This document shows, one piece after another, positions 39,808-50,062 of a DNA stretch of 64,000 nt; within the stretch, counting starts at the first letter, position 1, and every line of letters begins with the position of its first letter. The position numbers and the translations under genes are program-made. The stretch lies in assembly GCF_030156785.1 (NCBI RefSeq), contig NZ_JASGLW010000010.1:1-64000 (forward strand), read 5' to 3'. The notes beneath the pieces were generated by a model, which made no database searches, was not told where the DNA came from, and saw only the letters and a list, made by a program, of their open reading frames with translations. The stretch is from Methanohalophilus sp. (GTDB lineage: Archaea; Halobacteriota; Methanosarcinia; Methanosarcinales; Methanosarcinaceae).

Positions 39808-42051
39808 TTATGCCTTGTATTCACTGGAAACAATTTCTTTTATTTTTGCAGCCGTTTTTGGTCCAATGAGTTTTACCTTTCGAAGTTCCTCTTCGCTTGC
39901 AGACATTACTTTTTCCACGGATCCAAAATGTGTTAGCAGGTTTCTTGCGGCAACAGGGCCTATTTCATTGATTGATGATACAATGTATTCCTGCTGTTCC
40001 GAAAGCAGACGCGCAGTCTTTTTCCCATGTGCGCGGACTGGTCTTTTCTCATTTACCTGTTCGCGTTTTGCAACAAGGTAAATCAGGGAAGCAGTATCTT
40101 CCGCATCTCTTGAGTAAATAACGTCGATTCCGAAGTCAAGGTTGATGGAGAGTAATGCTCCATGTATGGAATTAGGACTTATCATCCTGCTGCTGAACAA
40201 TCCATCTCCTTCAAGGATCAAGATTCCTTTTTTGTAAGCCTTGGAAAGGTTTGAAATCTGCTCGAATAATTTCCCTTCAATGAGTGAGTTCAGAAAGTCT
40301 CCGGTATCTTTCCTCTCGATGGCAAGTCTGTCACTGACAACATAATCTCCTACTTCAAGGGTTTTCAGGATGAGGTTTGCTCCTATTTTTTCCAGATTGC
40401 GTGCAACTGTGCTCCTGATCTCACGTTGGTCTACAATAACTTGAATATCATCCTTGTATTCAAAATCTGTCAGATTTTGCTGCTTTTCTACAGGTGTCTT
40501 TAATTCCTCCGCGGTGTTGCCAGTTGAATCCTGCAACATTCGAATGCTGTTTTGCATATTTCTCTCTTTTCGCTTGCTACTCCAGTAGTAACCTTCATCC
40601 CGGGTTCCTTTTGTAACAAGGACAACGACTCTGCCTTCGTTCTTTCTTCCGGTACGTCCCTTTCTCTGAATACTGCGTATTTCCGAGGGGATCGGCTCGT
40701 AAAATAGTACAAGATCCGTGGATGGAATGTCTAAACCTTCTTCAGCTACGGATGTTGCAACAAGAACATTATATTTACCCTGCTTGAATCTGCTTACAAT
40801 GTCAACCTGCTGTTTCTGTGTAAGTCCCTTATCTTTGTACTTTGAGCTCTGACCTATAAACTTGACAGGGGAAATGCCACTCACTTCTTCCAGTGCAGCT
40901 GTAACAATTTCTGCTGTATCACGGTAATTTGTGAAGACAATCACTCTGGAATCTGGTTTTTCTTCAAGCTGATCAGCTACAATTTTCTTTACTGCTTCAA
41001 GTTTTGGATGTTCAGATCCACATTCCTTGAGGCGGTGATATAATTGTCGTATGTGAAGATCTTCTGCAAGTCTTCTGGATGCTTTACTTGCGTTTTTTGA
41101 GCCGGCTTCATTCTCAAGCCTTTCCATGTATTTGTCAAGGGCTTCAATTCCCTGTGTTTCCGTAACTTCTATGGCATGGTTCACTTTCATGATTTCTGCA
41201 ATAATTGATAATGCACTAAACACAGTAGGATCCGGTTTACCTCCTCGTATTTCTCCCTGCATTTTTCTCTGGAGTGCAAGAAGTTCTGTTTTGGATGTCT
41301 TTTTTCCAAATGGTGTACGAATCCCGAGATCGGCAAGTTTTTTATACCTGTCATCAAGCACTTTGTTCAACAGGTCTTTAATTTTTTTCATCTCATCCGG
41401 TAGGTTGATCTGAATCCATTCAATGTTTTTTTTCTGAATATACGGAGTTACGTCAGAGTCCTCTTCAGTTTTTACTGCAATATTTTTGATATGAAGATTT
41501 TTACATATTTCGGTTATTTTATCATCAGTGCTTCCAGGGCTTGCAGTAATCGCAAGGCTTAGCGGGTTTATAGCTTCCTTGAAGTAACGCTCAGATATGT
41601 AGGTGTAAGCGTATTTTCCCACAGCTCTGTGTGCTTCGTCAAATGTAATGTGAGAAACTTCTCTTAGGTCAATACGTTTTGCAAGAAGATCGTTTTCAAT
41701 AACCTGCGGTGTTGATACAACTATCTTCCCGTTTTTCCATAGTTCTTCCCTTTTGGATGGTGGGATAATGCCTGTAAATGTGAGAATTTTATCTTCTGGA
41801 AGGTTCATGACCTTACGGAAAAAGTCGGCGTGCTGTTCCACAAGAGGTTTTGTAGGCGAAAGTACCAGGGCTTTGCCTCCTACTTTTTCAAGTCTTGAAG
41901 CAATAACAAGAAGTGCGACAATTGTTTTCCCCAGTCCAGTGGGCAAGACCACAAGTGTCGGGGAAGATAGTGCACGGGAAGTCAGATCAAGCTGGTAGAG
42001 TCGTTGTTCAACTGTGTCCGGTTTGATTAATGGATGATTTATGTACTGCAT
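39808..42051 (-). CDS. hef: Hef helicase/XPF-type nuclease
   Basis: The 747-residue protein joins an SF2 helicase (Walker A LPTGLGKTIVALL, DEAH box FDEAHRAVGKYAY, SAT-like ITASPGS, and QRKGRTGRKNEGRVVVLV motif VI) to an ERCC4 nuclease (VGDYVVSDRLAIERKDTGDF) and a C-terminal HhH2 region (IGPVAARNLLTHFGSVEKV). Hef processes stalled replication forks. All catalytic motifs look intact. Full length for the family (about 750). Confidence 0.95.
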   Translation of the reverse strand: MQYINHPLIKPDTVEQRLYQLDLTSRALSSPTLVVLPTGLGKTIVALLVIASRLEKVGGKALVLSPTKPLVEQHADFFRKVMNLPEDKILTFTGIIPPSKREELWKNGKIVVSTPQVIENDLLAKRIDLREVSHITFDEAHRAVGKYAYTYISERYFKEAINPLSLAITASPGSTDDKITEICKNLHIKNIAVKTEEDSDVTPYIQKKNIEWIQINLPDEMKKIKDLLNKVLDDRYKKLADLGIRTPFGKKTSKTELLALQRKMQGEIRGGKPDPTVFSALSIIAEIMKVNHAIEVTETQGIEALDKYMERLENEAGSKNASKASRRLAEDLHIRQLYHRLKECGSEHPKLEAVKKIVADQLEEKPDSRVIVFTNYRDTAEIVTAALEEVSGISPVKFIGQSSKYKDKGLTQKQQVDIVSRFKQGKYNVLVATSVAEEGLDIPSTDLVLFYEPIPSEIRSIQRKGRTGRKNEGRVVVLVTKGTRDEGYYWSSKRKERNMQNSIRMLQDSTGNTAEELKTPVEKQQNLTDFEYKDDIQVIVDQREIRSTVARNLEKIGANLILKTLEVGDYVVSDRLAIERKDTGDFLNSLIEGKLFEQISNLSKAYKKGILILEGDGLFSSRMISPNSIHGALLSINLDFGIDVIYSRDAEDTASLIYLVAKREQVNEKRPVRAHGKKTARLLSEQQEYIVSSINEIGPVAARNLLTHFGSVEKVMSASEEELRKVKLIGPKTAAKIKEIVSSEYKA

Positions 42052-42126
42052 GGTCTCGCAGAAAGCATTTTTATAAAAAATAGGGGATTTCCCCTTTTAA
42101 TGTTTTGGAAAGGGGAGCTAAAACTA

Positions 42127-43869
42127 TTATAGAGGGACGCCTGCGTCCTCAAACCTGATTTTCTCATGAATCAGTTCGAAAAGTGTATTCTCAAGTGTAT
42201 CTATTGAAGTACGGACCTGCTTCATTGTATCGCGATCGCGAATTGTCACCGTATTGTCTTTAAGTGTGTCATAGTCGATGGTAACTGCATACGGTGTTCC
42301 GATTTCATCATTACGGCGGTATCGTCTTCCGATAGTCCCGGATTCGTCATATGATGCAAGGATTCCGCGGTTGGCTAGTTTCCTGACGATCTCTTTTGCA
42401 GGTGTAGATAGCTCTGTTTTGCCCATCAGGGGTAGCACAGCAACCTGAATCGGTGCAACTTCGCTTTTTAATTTCAGGACTGTTCTTTCTTCTTCCTCTG
42501 CATCATCTGATGCAACTTTTTCGGTGTTAAAAGCATGTTCCATCAATGCATAGAAAATCCTGTCAATACCATAGGATGGTTCGACAACATGAGGTACGAC
42601 AGTTTCTCCACTAACTTTTTCTTCCACTTCTTCAAAAGTAATGAGTTCGGATGGTATCTTGTATTCCTCACCTTCTACGATAACACTGATCTCTTCCTGT
42701 GACAGAGATTCTTCATCAAGCTTCTGTAGCTCATCAGCAACTGCTTTTGCTTTTTTCCGGAATAATGGTCCAAGTTTTGCCATATCCGGCTTAACTACAA
42801 ATTTCCTGATCATTCTGGGGTGATCGTACTCCTTATAGATTGCAAGCTCTTCCTGACTCATCTTGGCGTGGGCCATCAGATCATAATCGGTTCTGTCTGC
42901 AATTCCTACGGTTTCAACCCATCCGAACCGCTCCATCCAGATCTCGGCATCCCAGCAATCGATAGCATAGTGAGCCATTTCGTCTTTCAGATGTTGCCTA
43001 AAACGGAGTTTATCCGGGGAAATTCCTATGCGCTGCAGAAAATTATTAGCAAGTGCAATCTGGTATGCGAGGAATTCGTGTGCAATGATATTGTTGTCGA
43101 TTGCTTCACGAATTGTCATTGATTCGGGTTTACCCGTTTTCTGTGCATCCTGTGAGTAAAGTGTAAGGACATCATTTTCAAAACGTGCAATTTCTGGATG
43201 TGTTTTTTCAGAGGGGTCTATGAAAATCTCCGCTTCTGCCTGTGTAAATTCCCGCAGACGTATAACTCCTTGGCGTGGGGAAATCTCGTTTCTGTAGGAT
43301 TTACCTATTTGGGTTGTTCCAAATGGGAGCTTTTCACGATAGAATTTCGCAAGTCTCTGGAAATTTACAAACATTCCCTGTGCTGTTTCAGGACGCAGGT
43401 AACCGTTACGTCCGCTTCCGGGACCAATTTTTGTTTGGAACATCAGGTTGAATTCAGTGGCATTTCCAAGCTTGCCACCGCATTCGGGACAGGTAATGTT
43501 ATGCTCTAGAATTATTTTGTCAACTTCCTCGTTTGAAAGCGCATCGGCAGTTTCTATAATACCGCTAATTAGGTGATCTGCTCTGTATGCCTCGCCACAT
43601 TCGGTACACTCGCAAAGCGGATCGGAAAATCCACCCACATGGCCGGAAGCTACAAAAACTTCTTCAATACCGATTGTGGGTGTTTCAATTTCCATGAATC
43701 CTTCTTCAATCACGTACAACTGGCGCCATATATTTTCAATCCTACGCTTCAAAGTGCTTCCGAGAGGACCATAATCATAAAATCCGGCTGTGCCTCCGTA
43801 GAGTTCAAAAGAATTCCATAAAAAACCACGTCTTTTAGCGAGTTCAATTACCTGTTCATACATGTCCAT
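42127..43869 (-). CDS. glyS: Glycyl-tRNA synthetase, alpha2 (archaeal/eukaryal) type
   Basis: The 580-residue class II synthetase has GFLWNSFELYGGTAGFYDYGPLG, a zinc-binding insertion (CECTECGE...CPECGG), RPETAQGMFVNF, FRNEISPR-like SYRNEISPRQG, and EPSYGIDRIFYA motif 3, with the anticodon domain at the end. It charges tRNA-Gly. GAGGA lies eight bases before ATG 43869. Confidence 0.95.
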   Translation of the reverse strand: MDMYEQVIELAKRRGFLWNSFELYGGTAGFYDYGPLGSTLKRRIENIWRQLYVIEEGFMEIETPTIGIEEVFVASGHVGGFSDPLCECTECGEAYRADHLISGIIETADALSNEEVDKIILEHNITCPECGGKLGNATEFNLMFQTKIGPGSGRNGYLRPETAQGMFVNFQRLAKFYREKLPFGTTQIGKSYRNEISPRQGVIRLREFTQAEAEIFIDPSEKTHPEIARFENDVLTLYSQDAQKTGKPESMTIREAIDNNIIAHEFLAYQIALANNFLQRIGISPDKLRFRQHLKDEMAHYAIDCWDAEIWMERFGWVETVGIADRTDYDLMAHAKMSQEELAIYKEYDHPRMIRKFVVKPDMAKLGPLFRKKAKAVADELQKLDEESLSQEEISVIVEGEEYKIPSELITFEEVEEKVSGETVVPHVVEPSYGIDRIFYALMEHAFNTEKVASDDAEEEERTVLKLKSEVAPIQVAVLPLMGKTELSTPAKEIVRKLANRGILASYDESGTIGRRYRRNDEIGTPYAVTIDYDTLKDNTVTIRDRDTMKQVRTSIDTLENTLFELIHEKIRFEDAGVPL

Positions 43870-44106
43870 GATGGTTCCTCATGATAGCTGTTAATAGTAA
43901 TAAGGAGATACCTCCTCCATATTTCCATAGCATTTAATGTTATCGCAGGCAAAAATATGATGATAAGTATATTGAATATATGATTACTATGATGCTAAAA
44001 AATTATACAAGACAGGCATTTATTATCAACACCGCTACCACCTCACCACAAATATACATTTATCTGGGTATAGTACCCAATGCCTGATCTTGTTATTTTA
44101 TATCCC

Positions 44107-44898
44107 TTATGAATTCATAGCTTCTTCCACACTTTTTCCACCATGAACAACTTTGTGGATTCTCTGTACCATTCTAGTTGGATCTTCAGCCTGGAATACA
44201 TTTCTTCCAATTGCTACGCCTTTTCCTCCTGCAATGAGAGAATCATGGATCATTTGCAGAAGTTGTTCATCGGTGTCCATTTGAGGCCCGCCTGCAATAA
44301 CAACAGGTACAGGACAGCCCTTGACAACTTCTTTAAATGAATCAATATCGCCGGTATAATTTGTTTTAACTATATCTGCTCCAAGTTCAGCTCCTACTCT
44401 TGCAGCATGTTTAACATACTCAACATCATGTTCCGAGGCAACCTTTGGTCCTCGGGGATACATCATAGCAAGCAATGGCATTCCCCATTCATCACATTTT
44501 CTGGCAATGTGACCAAAATCCTGAAGCATTTTTGCTTCGTCATCTGCACCTACATTTATGTGAATAGAAACTGCATCTGCACCTACCTTTATTGCTTCTT
44601 CCACAGTAGTTACAAGAACCTTGTGGTTTGGATCAGGACCAAGAGAAGTTGATGCTGAAAGGTGAATGATTAGCCCCACATCTTTTCCGTATCCGCGATG
44701 TCCATATTTTGGAAGTCCCATATGGCCCAGTACGGCGTTTGCCCCTCCATCCGCTACTTTGTTAACGATTGATGGTAAGTCTGTAAGTCCCTTTAAAGGT
44801 CCGGCACCAACACCGTGATCCATGGGAATGATGATGGTGTTCCCGGTATTACGATCGAATATACGTTCTATCCTCACTGATTTTCCAATTTCACTCAT
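44107..44898 (-). CDS. aroA': 2-amino-3,7-dideoxy-D-threo-hept-6-ulosonate synthase
   Basis: The 263-residue aldolase barrel has [58 protein letters not shown] with the Schiff-base lysine, and [16 protein letters not shown]. It matches archaeal ADH synthase (AroA-prime), which replaces DAHP synthase in the first step of the methanogen shikimate route. The usual partner aroB-prime is not next to it. The route continues to EPSP synthase (17139) and anthranilate synthase in this window. Fructose-bisphosphate aldolase activity is a known relative. Confidence 0.85.
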   Translation of the reverse strand: MSEIGKSVRIERIFDRNTGNTIIIPMDHGVGAGPLKGLTDLPSIVNKVADGGANAVLGHMGLPKYGHRGYGKDVGLIIHLSASTSLGPDPNHKVLVTTVEEAIKVGADAVSIHINVGADDEAKMLQDFGHIARKCDEWGMPLLAMMYPRGPKVASEHDVEYVKHAARVGAELGADIVKTNYTGDIDSFKEVVKGCPVPVVIAGGPQMDTDEQLLQMIHDSLIAGGKGVAIGRNVFQAEDPTRMVQRIHKVVHGGKSVEEAMNS

Positions 44899-44943
44899 AT
44901 GTTTGCATTAAGGCATCATTGTACATATCTTTTGTGAATGTGC

Positions 44944-45456
44944 TTAACAATTCTCATTCTGGTAGCGACCGCAATATCCTTTATCCACGGCACTTTCCAT
45001 TGAATAGAATACAAGTTGGATTACGCGTGCATTTTTTTGCAGCCGAATTCCGTCTTTATTAAAAACAACCAAAAGGCACTCACTACGCCCTCTGTAGCCT
45101 GCATCCCATACCGCAGTCTCTAAGGTGGCACCGCATCGTATGATACTGGAACGTGGTGTTGCAAGAGCTGCCGTATCTTTCGGGATGTTAACGATTTCAT
45201 TAAAAATAATCTTGTATATGCCTGTCCCAAGTTCAATCCAGCCGTCAGAACTGAATTTAAGGGGTGTGGTTTTGGGAATGACTCTTTCGGAATTGTCAAA
45301 ATCAACTGTTCCCATACCTTCTATCAAATGAATCTCTTTAAGGGTAAGTTCGATTCCGTTAGGCTGTACCTGAAGACACTCATCCTTCATTCCTTCTACA
45401 AGCGGCTGGTTGCTGTGAATCAATTCCAGTAATCTGTTTTTTGAGAGTAGTGCCAT
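44944..45456 (-). CDS. dUTPase/dCTP deaminase family protein, probable dUTPase
   Basis: The 170-residue protein has the family motifs QPNGIELTL, RSSIIRCGATLETAVWDAGYRG and RSECLLVVFNKDGIRLQKNARVIQLVFY. The trimeric Dcd/DUT fold is certain. The tail of Dcd and the length suggest archaeal dUTPase rather than dCTP deaminase, but one motif set serves both, so the substrate is not settled. It would provide dUMP for thymidylate synthase. Confidence 0.82.
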   Translation of the reverse strand: MALLSKNRLLELIHSNQPLVEGMKDECLQVQPNGIELTLKEIHLIEGMGTVDFDNSERVIPKTTPLKFSSDGWIELGTGIYKIIFNEIVNIPKDTAALATPRSSIIRCGATLETAVWDAGYRGRSECLLVVFNKDGIRLQKNARVIQLVFYSMESAVDKGYCGRYQNENC

Positions 45457-45509
45457 GTATCTGGTTTAGGTACCAAAAGTTCTTATCCCTTTTGGGAATC
45501 ATTTTTGAT

Positions 45510-46541
45510 TCAATCAAGTTGACTGTAATATTCGTCTCTTGCATCTACAAACGCTCTCATATTTGTAAGCGGGGTATGAGGTGCAAGCCCGCATCCGGGT
45601 GCAAGTATGTCTACACCTTTATCAATACAATATTTTGCATCTTCTTTCACATCTTTTGTAGAGCCCATAAGAAGAACCCGCACAGGCGAAACATTTCCTA
45701 TCAGGCATGCTCTGTCTCCTATAATTTCTCTGGCATATCCGACATCCGTCTTTTCTTCAATGCTGATTCCTTCAAATCCGGATTCCGGTATCAAATCGAG
45801 AATTGCAGTTGCATCCCCGCAGATGTGTAATATCATCAGCCCATCTGTTCCTGATGCTATTTTTCTGTATTCTGGGAGTATCATTGACTTGAAAAATTCC
45901 GGGGGTACCAGATCAGGACCGGCTTCGGAATCAGGGATGCAAATCACATCCGCTCCACAATCAAAGAGAGCGTTTGAATATTCAATGCAAACCTCTGTTC
46001 CAATTTGCACCAATTCTTTCAAGGCATCTGGTTCCATGACTGACCACATGAGATAGTTCCGGGCTCCTGCAAGGGCAAATGAAATAGCAGCCGGACCTAA
46101 CATTCCTGTAACTACAGGTACATCATCACCAACTTTTTCCCTGATAATCTTCGTAGCATTCAGGATTGTGGATATCCTTTCACTTTCAAGGAAATTATCT
46201 GGAATGGCGATATTTTGAATGTCTTCAATCTCTTTACAGGGGAAATCAACAATGCTTGGCTGGGTGTCTGATGTTCCTTCATTAATTGTACATCCAAGAG
46301 TTTGTGCAATTGCAGTTCCATCAAAAGGGCAGCGTACAGCTTCAAATCCTGCAATTTCATATCCCGCAATTGCTAAAGTGGCCATTTTTTCAGCATCATA
46401 ATGTGCTTCAGGCCAGTGAGCACCAGTCAGATTCATGAGTTCTACAGTTCCGGTTTGGGTTACGGAACAGACCGGAACTTTGTCAACCGCTTCTCCTTTC
46501 ACGGATTTTATGAACCTTTCTCTTAATGTAATGTCTATCAT
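45510..46541 (-). CDS. mtaA: Methylcobamide:coenzyme M methyltransferase (MtaA type)
   Basis: The 343-residue UroD-fold protein has DKVPVCSVTQTGTVELMNLTG near the start in two pieces, GMLGPAAISFALAG, the zinc ligands His and Cys in LHICGDATAIL and the later Cys in LAPGCGLAPHTP. The N-terminal sequence resembles MtaA, the methanol-specific enzyme, more than MtbA. It moves the methyl group from methyl-Co(III) of a corrinoid protein to coenzyme M. No mtaB/mtaC lies nearby. The presence of this gene supports methylotrophic growth. Confidence 0.88.
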   Translation of the reverse strand: MIDITLRERFIKSVKGEAVDKVPVCSVTQTGTVELMNLTGAHWPEAHYDAEKMATLAIAGYEIAGFEAVRCPFDGTAIAQTLGCTINEGTSDTQPSIVDFPCKEIEDIQNIAIPDNFLESERISTILNATKIIREKVGDDVPVVTGMLGPAAISFALAGARNYLMWSVMEPDALKELVQIGTEVCIEYSNALFDCGADVICIPDSEAGPDLVPPEFFKSMILPEYRKIASGTDGLMILHICGDATAILDLIPESGFEGISIEEKTDVGYAREIIGDRACLIGNVSPVRVLLMGSTKDVKEDAKYCIDKGVDILAPGCGLAPHTPLTNMRAFVDARDEYYSQLD

Positions 46542-46809
46542 GATTTTTCATCTGCGTTCTTTTTGATACTGCTATCAAGAAATAATGATTGTGCCAGTAG
46601 ATTCAGGTGTAATTTAGTTTTGAATTTATTTTAAACTTGCTGATACATATTTTTCATGGGTGGGACATATATGTCAGTAAATATTAAATGACTTATTTTC
46701 GACATTCAAAACGGCTTAAAACTCGGAGTTCAGTTCTACACTAAAGGAGTTAAACCACACAAAGGATTGAACCTTTTCAAAATTTGGTACTATGGAACTA
46801 TCAATATAA

Positions 46810-46975
46810 CGCTGAGGGGAAGAGGGGCGCAATGGCTGATCGATCTCGAAAGATGAGCTGACAGCTTTTCCAACCGGTACCCATGACGATCAATACGCTG
46901 ACATATGCTGTATTGTAATCCGAAGGGATTTAGGTCAGATGGCGATAGGTGATTGCTTCTAATACACCTAGCTAA
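46810..46975 (+). ncRNA. Candidate structured RNA (unassigned) upstream of the secreted-protein gene
   Basis: Inside a 548-base gap of AT-rich DNA this stretch is noticeably richer in G and C and has several inverted repeats: GCTG (46835-46838) with CAGC (46862-46865) enclosing ATCT-CGAA-AGAT, AATCC-GAAG-GGATT at 46917-46930 and TAGGTG (46946-46951) with CACCTA (46965-46970). No protein frame explains it. It could be a free small RNA or a leader of the gene at 47090, or on the other strand belong to mtaA. Strand is not certain. The rest of the gap looks empty. Confidence 0.35.
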
Positions 46976-47089
46976 TATCTAACTCTATGCTCATTATAAT
47001 AATTATAATGCACCGCTGCATATCGATATTGTTAAATATCCTGGGAGTAATTATATAATTACTGTTAAAACAAACAAAGGTGGGGTAAT

Positions 47090-48661
47090 ATGAAGAAATT
47101 AAGAACCATAGCATTGCTTGGGCTTATAGCCTTAGCATCAATAACATTAGTCTCCAGTGCTTCAGCCGAGATGATCTGTATAGACTTCGAAGACAACGCA
47201 TCAATGGGAGTTGATGTTGCAGATTCAGTAGAAGGAATGTACTGGAGCGACATACTAATGATAGACTGCACTACTGATAATGCATTACTTGTTGCTGAGA
47301 ATGATTCTACAGTTATTGCCTACAATGCCAACGATGGGACGGCTTCAAACGTTTATCCCCAAGGATATCTGACAGGCAATGGTGTTGCTCTCCCTGCAAC
47401 TAGAGCTAAAGATGGTGGAGACGTATTTGAATTTACATTCAACGGAACAATTCTTGCAAACAATTTCTCACTTGAACTCTTTGACTTTGGTGACTGGAAT
47501 CCGTCTAGTGTTTCAGATCTTAATGCAACTCTGGTGGCATATGACATCGATGATAATGTAATCGATACTGACAGCTTCACAATTGGTGCAGGTGCGGTAG
47601 GTCCAGCATACGATGCAGAAAATGGATTAGTTCCTCTGAAAGTTGAAGCCCTAGGAATTGCTAGTGTAAAACTCTCACTTAACGGAGGAGAAGCAGGAAC
47701 TGATTATGGTGCCGCAATCGACAACATCTGTTTCGACGCATATGATCCAACTCTCTCAACTCTTTCAACATATTGCCTATTTGCAGGTCAGGACATTCCA
47801 ATAGGTACAGTCGATGTTTGGCATGACTGCGCAAACCTGTATGTGAAATATATGATCAATGAAAGCTATGAGAATTGGTATTTCACTGAGACACACTTTG
47901 ATATTGGAATCGAAGCTTCAGATATTCCTCAAACCAAAAAGAACAATCCAATACCAGGACAGTTTGCTTATGGAAATGATAACCTTCACTATGTGACAGA
48001 GTATTTAGAAACAATTCCACTTACAGATCTGCCCGACGGATTCTGTGACAATATTACAATAGCAACTCATGCAGCCGTTGTAAAGATTGGCGGATTTGAG
48101 GAAGAGTTCTTTAGTAATGCAGCAGACGTAAATTGGACAAATGCTAGCGGTGGCACAGGATTGGCAATCGAAGTTGAAGATGCAGATATTGGACCAAGAT
48201 GGCCTGGCGAACCAAGTTCATTAGGATATAGTGATTATGAAGGTGGAGATTGGATCTGGTACCCATATGAACTATCAGTAGATCCTATTGAAACTGTAAA
48301 CTTCACACATATGTTTGAGATACCAGATGATGCCGCACATATAGATGGATCAATAAAGATTGCATGTGACGATGCTTATGTGCTCTATCTCAATGATGAA
48401 TATATTGGAGAAGATGCAGTGTGGAGTAATGTAACCTCTCACGATATATATCCAATAGCCGGACAAAACAAATTGTTGATAACTGCTGACAACCGCGGTG
48501 ACAATAAAGCTGGACTCAACTATCTTATACAGATAAATTATCTGGAACAGATAGAAGATGAGAGCGCTTGGGGAGCTGACTGCGAAGATCCTCAGGGATT
48601 TGAGGGTAATAACTGGGCAACATACTTCACGTACGACCCGATGTGTGAACTCTGTGAGTGA
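47090..48661 (+). CDS. Secreted multidomain surface-type protein
   Basis: The 523-residue protein begins with a clear signal peptide (MKKLRTIALLGLIALASITL, cleavage about after SSASA near residue 26). Then comes a beta-rich domain with the pattern of extracellular anchor-type lectin domains (ICIDFEDNASMGVD to about 220), a second domain with GTVDVWHDCANLYVKY (about 235-345), and a third beta sandwich with DDAYVLYLNDEYIGEDAVW. Cysteines are few and paired, and the composition is acidic. No C-terminal anchor or sorting signal is visible, so it is probably released or held by other surface proteins. Function unknown. Confidence 0.75.
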   Translation: MKKLRTIALLGLIALASITLVSSASAEMICIDFEDNASMGVDVADSVEGMYWSDILMIDCTTDNALLVAENDSTVIAYNANDGTASNVYPQGYLTGNGVALPATRAKDGGDVFEFTFNGTILANNFSLELFDFGDWNPSSVSDLNATLVAYDIDDNVIDTDSFTIGAGAVGPAYDAENGLVPLKVEALGIASVKLSLNGGEAGTDYGAAIDNICFDAYDPTLSTLSTYCLFAGQDIPIGTVDVWHDCANLYVKYMINESYENWYFTETHFDIGIEASDIPQTKKNNPIPGQFAYGNDNLHYVTEYLETIPLTDLPDGFCDNITIATHAAVVKIGGFEEEFFSNAADVNWTNASGGTGLAIEVEDADIGPRWPGEPSSLGYSDYEGGDWIWYPYELSVDPIETVNFTHMFEIPDDAAHIDGSIKIACDDAYVLYLNDEYIGEDAVWSNVTSHDIYPIAGQNKLLITADNRGDNKAGLNYLIQINYLEQIEDESAWGADCEDPQGFEGNNWATYFTYDPMCELCE

Positions 48662-48664
48662 ACC

Positions 48665-48688
48665 AAATTGGCACTTAAGTGCCAATTT
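48665..48688 (+). terminator. Palindromic terminator after the secreted-protein gene
   Basis: A perfect 24-base palindrome (AAATTGGCACTT and its complement) lies a few bases after the TGA of the secreted-protein gene and is followed by a T-rich tract. It would form a strong hairpin in the transcript. Confidence 0.7.
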
Positions 48689-48896
48689 CTTTGTTATTTT
48701 TAAAATTATTAAATTGAAAAATAAGTTCCTTTTTTGTGGCAGAATAAGTAGAGTCAGCGATTTGCTTTTCAGCTGCTGAGATCTTTTTGTACTTGTACAA
48801 TTGCATGCTTACCAACTTCTTGTATCTTGACTCTGTACATTAATATACAAGAAACCAAGCAGGTGAACGTGTGTAAGCATTGAACTTCTAATTTTA

Positions 48897-48981
48897 CGCT
48901 GAGGGGGAGATTCGAACTCCCGCGGCGCGTTGCACCACCGGTTTTCAAGACCGGCGCCGTAGTCCACTTGGCTACCTCAGC
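48897..48981 (-). tRNA. tRNA-Ser (anticodon TGA)
   Basis: On the minus strand the 85-base sequence begins GCTGAGG and pairs with CCTCAGC at the end. The anticodon arm CCGGT-CTTGAAA-ACCGG carries TGA, a long variable arm follows (GGTGGTGCAACGCGCC region), and the T arm GGGAG-TTCGAAT-CTCCC is complete. The discriminator is G. CCA is not encoded. Confidence 0.95.
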
Positions 48982-49040
48982 AATAGGAAATGAGTGTACT
49001 GACAACAGTATTAATGCTATAAAAGGATAGCGAAGATAAA

Positions 49041-49766
49041 TCATTCTTCGCTGGTTTCAGTGTCTTCAGATTCTGTTTCTTCTGCGGCAGGAGTAACAGC
49101 TTCTGCTGGATAAGTTTCTACGTATTGAACCTTCTCCATTCCGACATTATCAATAATCTGGGTTGCAATCTGACCTTTAGCCATGAGCCAGCGCTGGTTG
49201 AAAGTTAGACCCAGAGGGACTTCAATTACCGCAGTTTTGCCCTCAATGGAAACCTCTATTTCAGGAATTCCGGTGTACAAGGTCAGCAGCCCTTTGATCT
49301 TGGCAACATCGTCCTCAAGTTTAGCATCAATTGTGTAGTTATATGTTACAGTTTTACCGGCAAGAGGATGATTGAAATCCACACGTGCACGCCTACCAAT
49401 TACTTTGACTACAACACCGCGTCTGCCATTAACTTCCACATTCATTCCTGGAGAAACATCTTTCTTCTCAAAGCGGTTTACTGGAATGGATTCTACAAGT
49501 TTTGGATTATGTGCACCGAACCCCTTCTCTGGAGGGATTTCCACAGTTCCGGAGTAACCAACCTTCTTACCGATGAAGTCCTCATCGAGGCCCTGGATTG
49601 TGTGTCCTGCACCAACAATAATTACATCGCCGCCATATACTCCACGAGGGTTATAGATATCGTTTTCTTTTGCGAGTTCTTCGTCAGTTGTGTCAAAGAT
49701 GTTGTCTTCGTCAAACTTCCCTGTGTATGAAACTTTTATAAAATCGCCTTTCTCGATTGTCAACAT
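49041..49766 (-). CDS. FKBP-type peptidyl-prolyl isomerase (SlyD-like, long archaeal form)
   Basis: The 241-residue protein has an FKBP domain (FIKVSYTGKFDEDNIFDTT, IQGLDEDFIGKKVG) with an inserted flap domain (PPEKGFGAHNPKLVESIPV, RRARVDFNHPLAGKTVTYNY), then an extra C-terminal domain (about 150-225) and an acidic glutamate-rich tail. It catalyses prolyl isomerisation and works as a chaperone in the cytoplasm. The ATG at 49766 matches the family start; frames upstream are not coding. Confidence 0.9.
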   Translation of the reverse strand: MLTIEKGDFIKVSYTGKFDEDNIFDTTDEELAKENDIYNPRGVYGGDVIIVGAGHTIQGLDEDFIGKKVGYSGTVEIPPEKGFGAHNPKLVESIPVNRFEKKDVSPGMNVEVNGRRGVVVKVIGRRARVDFNHPLAGKTVTYNYTIDAKLEDDVAKIKGLLTLYTGIPEIEVSIEGKTAVIEVPLGLTFNQRWLMAKGQIATQIIDNVGMEKVQYVETYPAEAVTPAAEETESEDTETSEE

Positions 49767-50062
49767 AATCAACTCTGTATATTTCAAGTATGGTAAATGT
49801 TTAGAGGTCTTCTGGCTATAGAACTCTGCCTTTATATAACTTTTTGGAACAAAGGCAAAGCAACTTTTTGCTATTAGTGGATAAGCATGAAAATACCACA
49901 TATCTATTTTTCCATTATCATTTTGCTAATAATATAATATGTCAAATTAATATTACTATAAAAATATTAAAATCTACAATGAAAAACATGTCCATATTTA
50001 TATACTTCAAAAATCAAGTGCGTATTTATCTATTTCAGCCAGTATATGAGGGGATGAATCTA

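Noticed and set aside
46810-46975. RNase P RNA, SRP RNA, 5S rRNA or tRNA-Pyl
   Set aside because: None of the conserved cores I know for these RNAs is visible in the segment, so it is left as an unassigned candidate.
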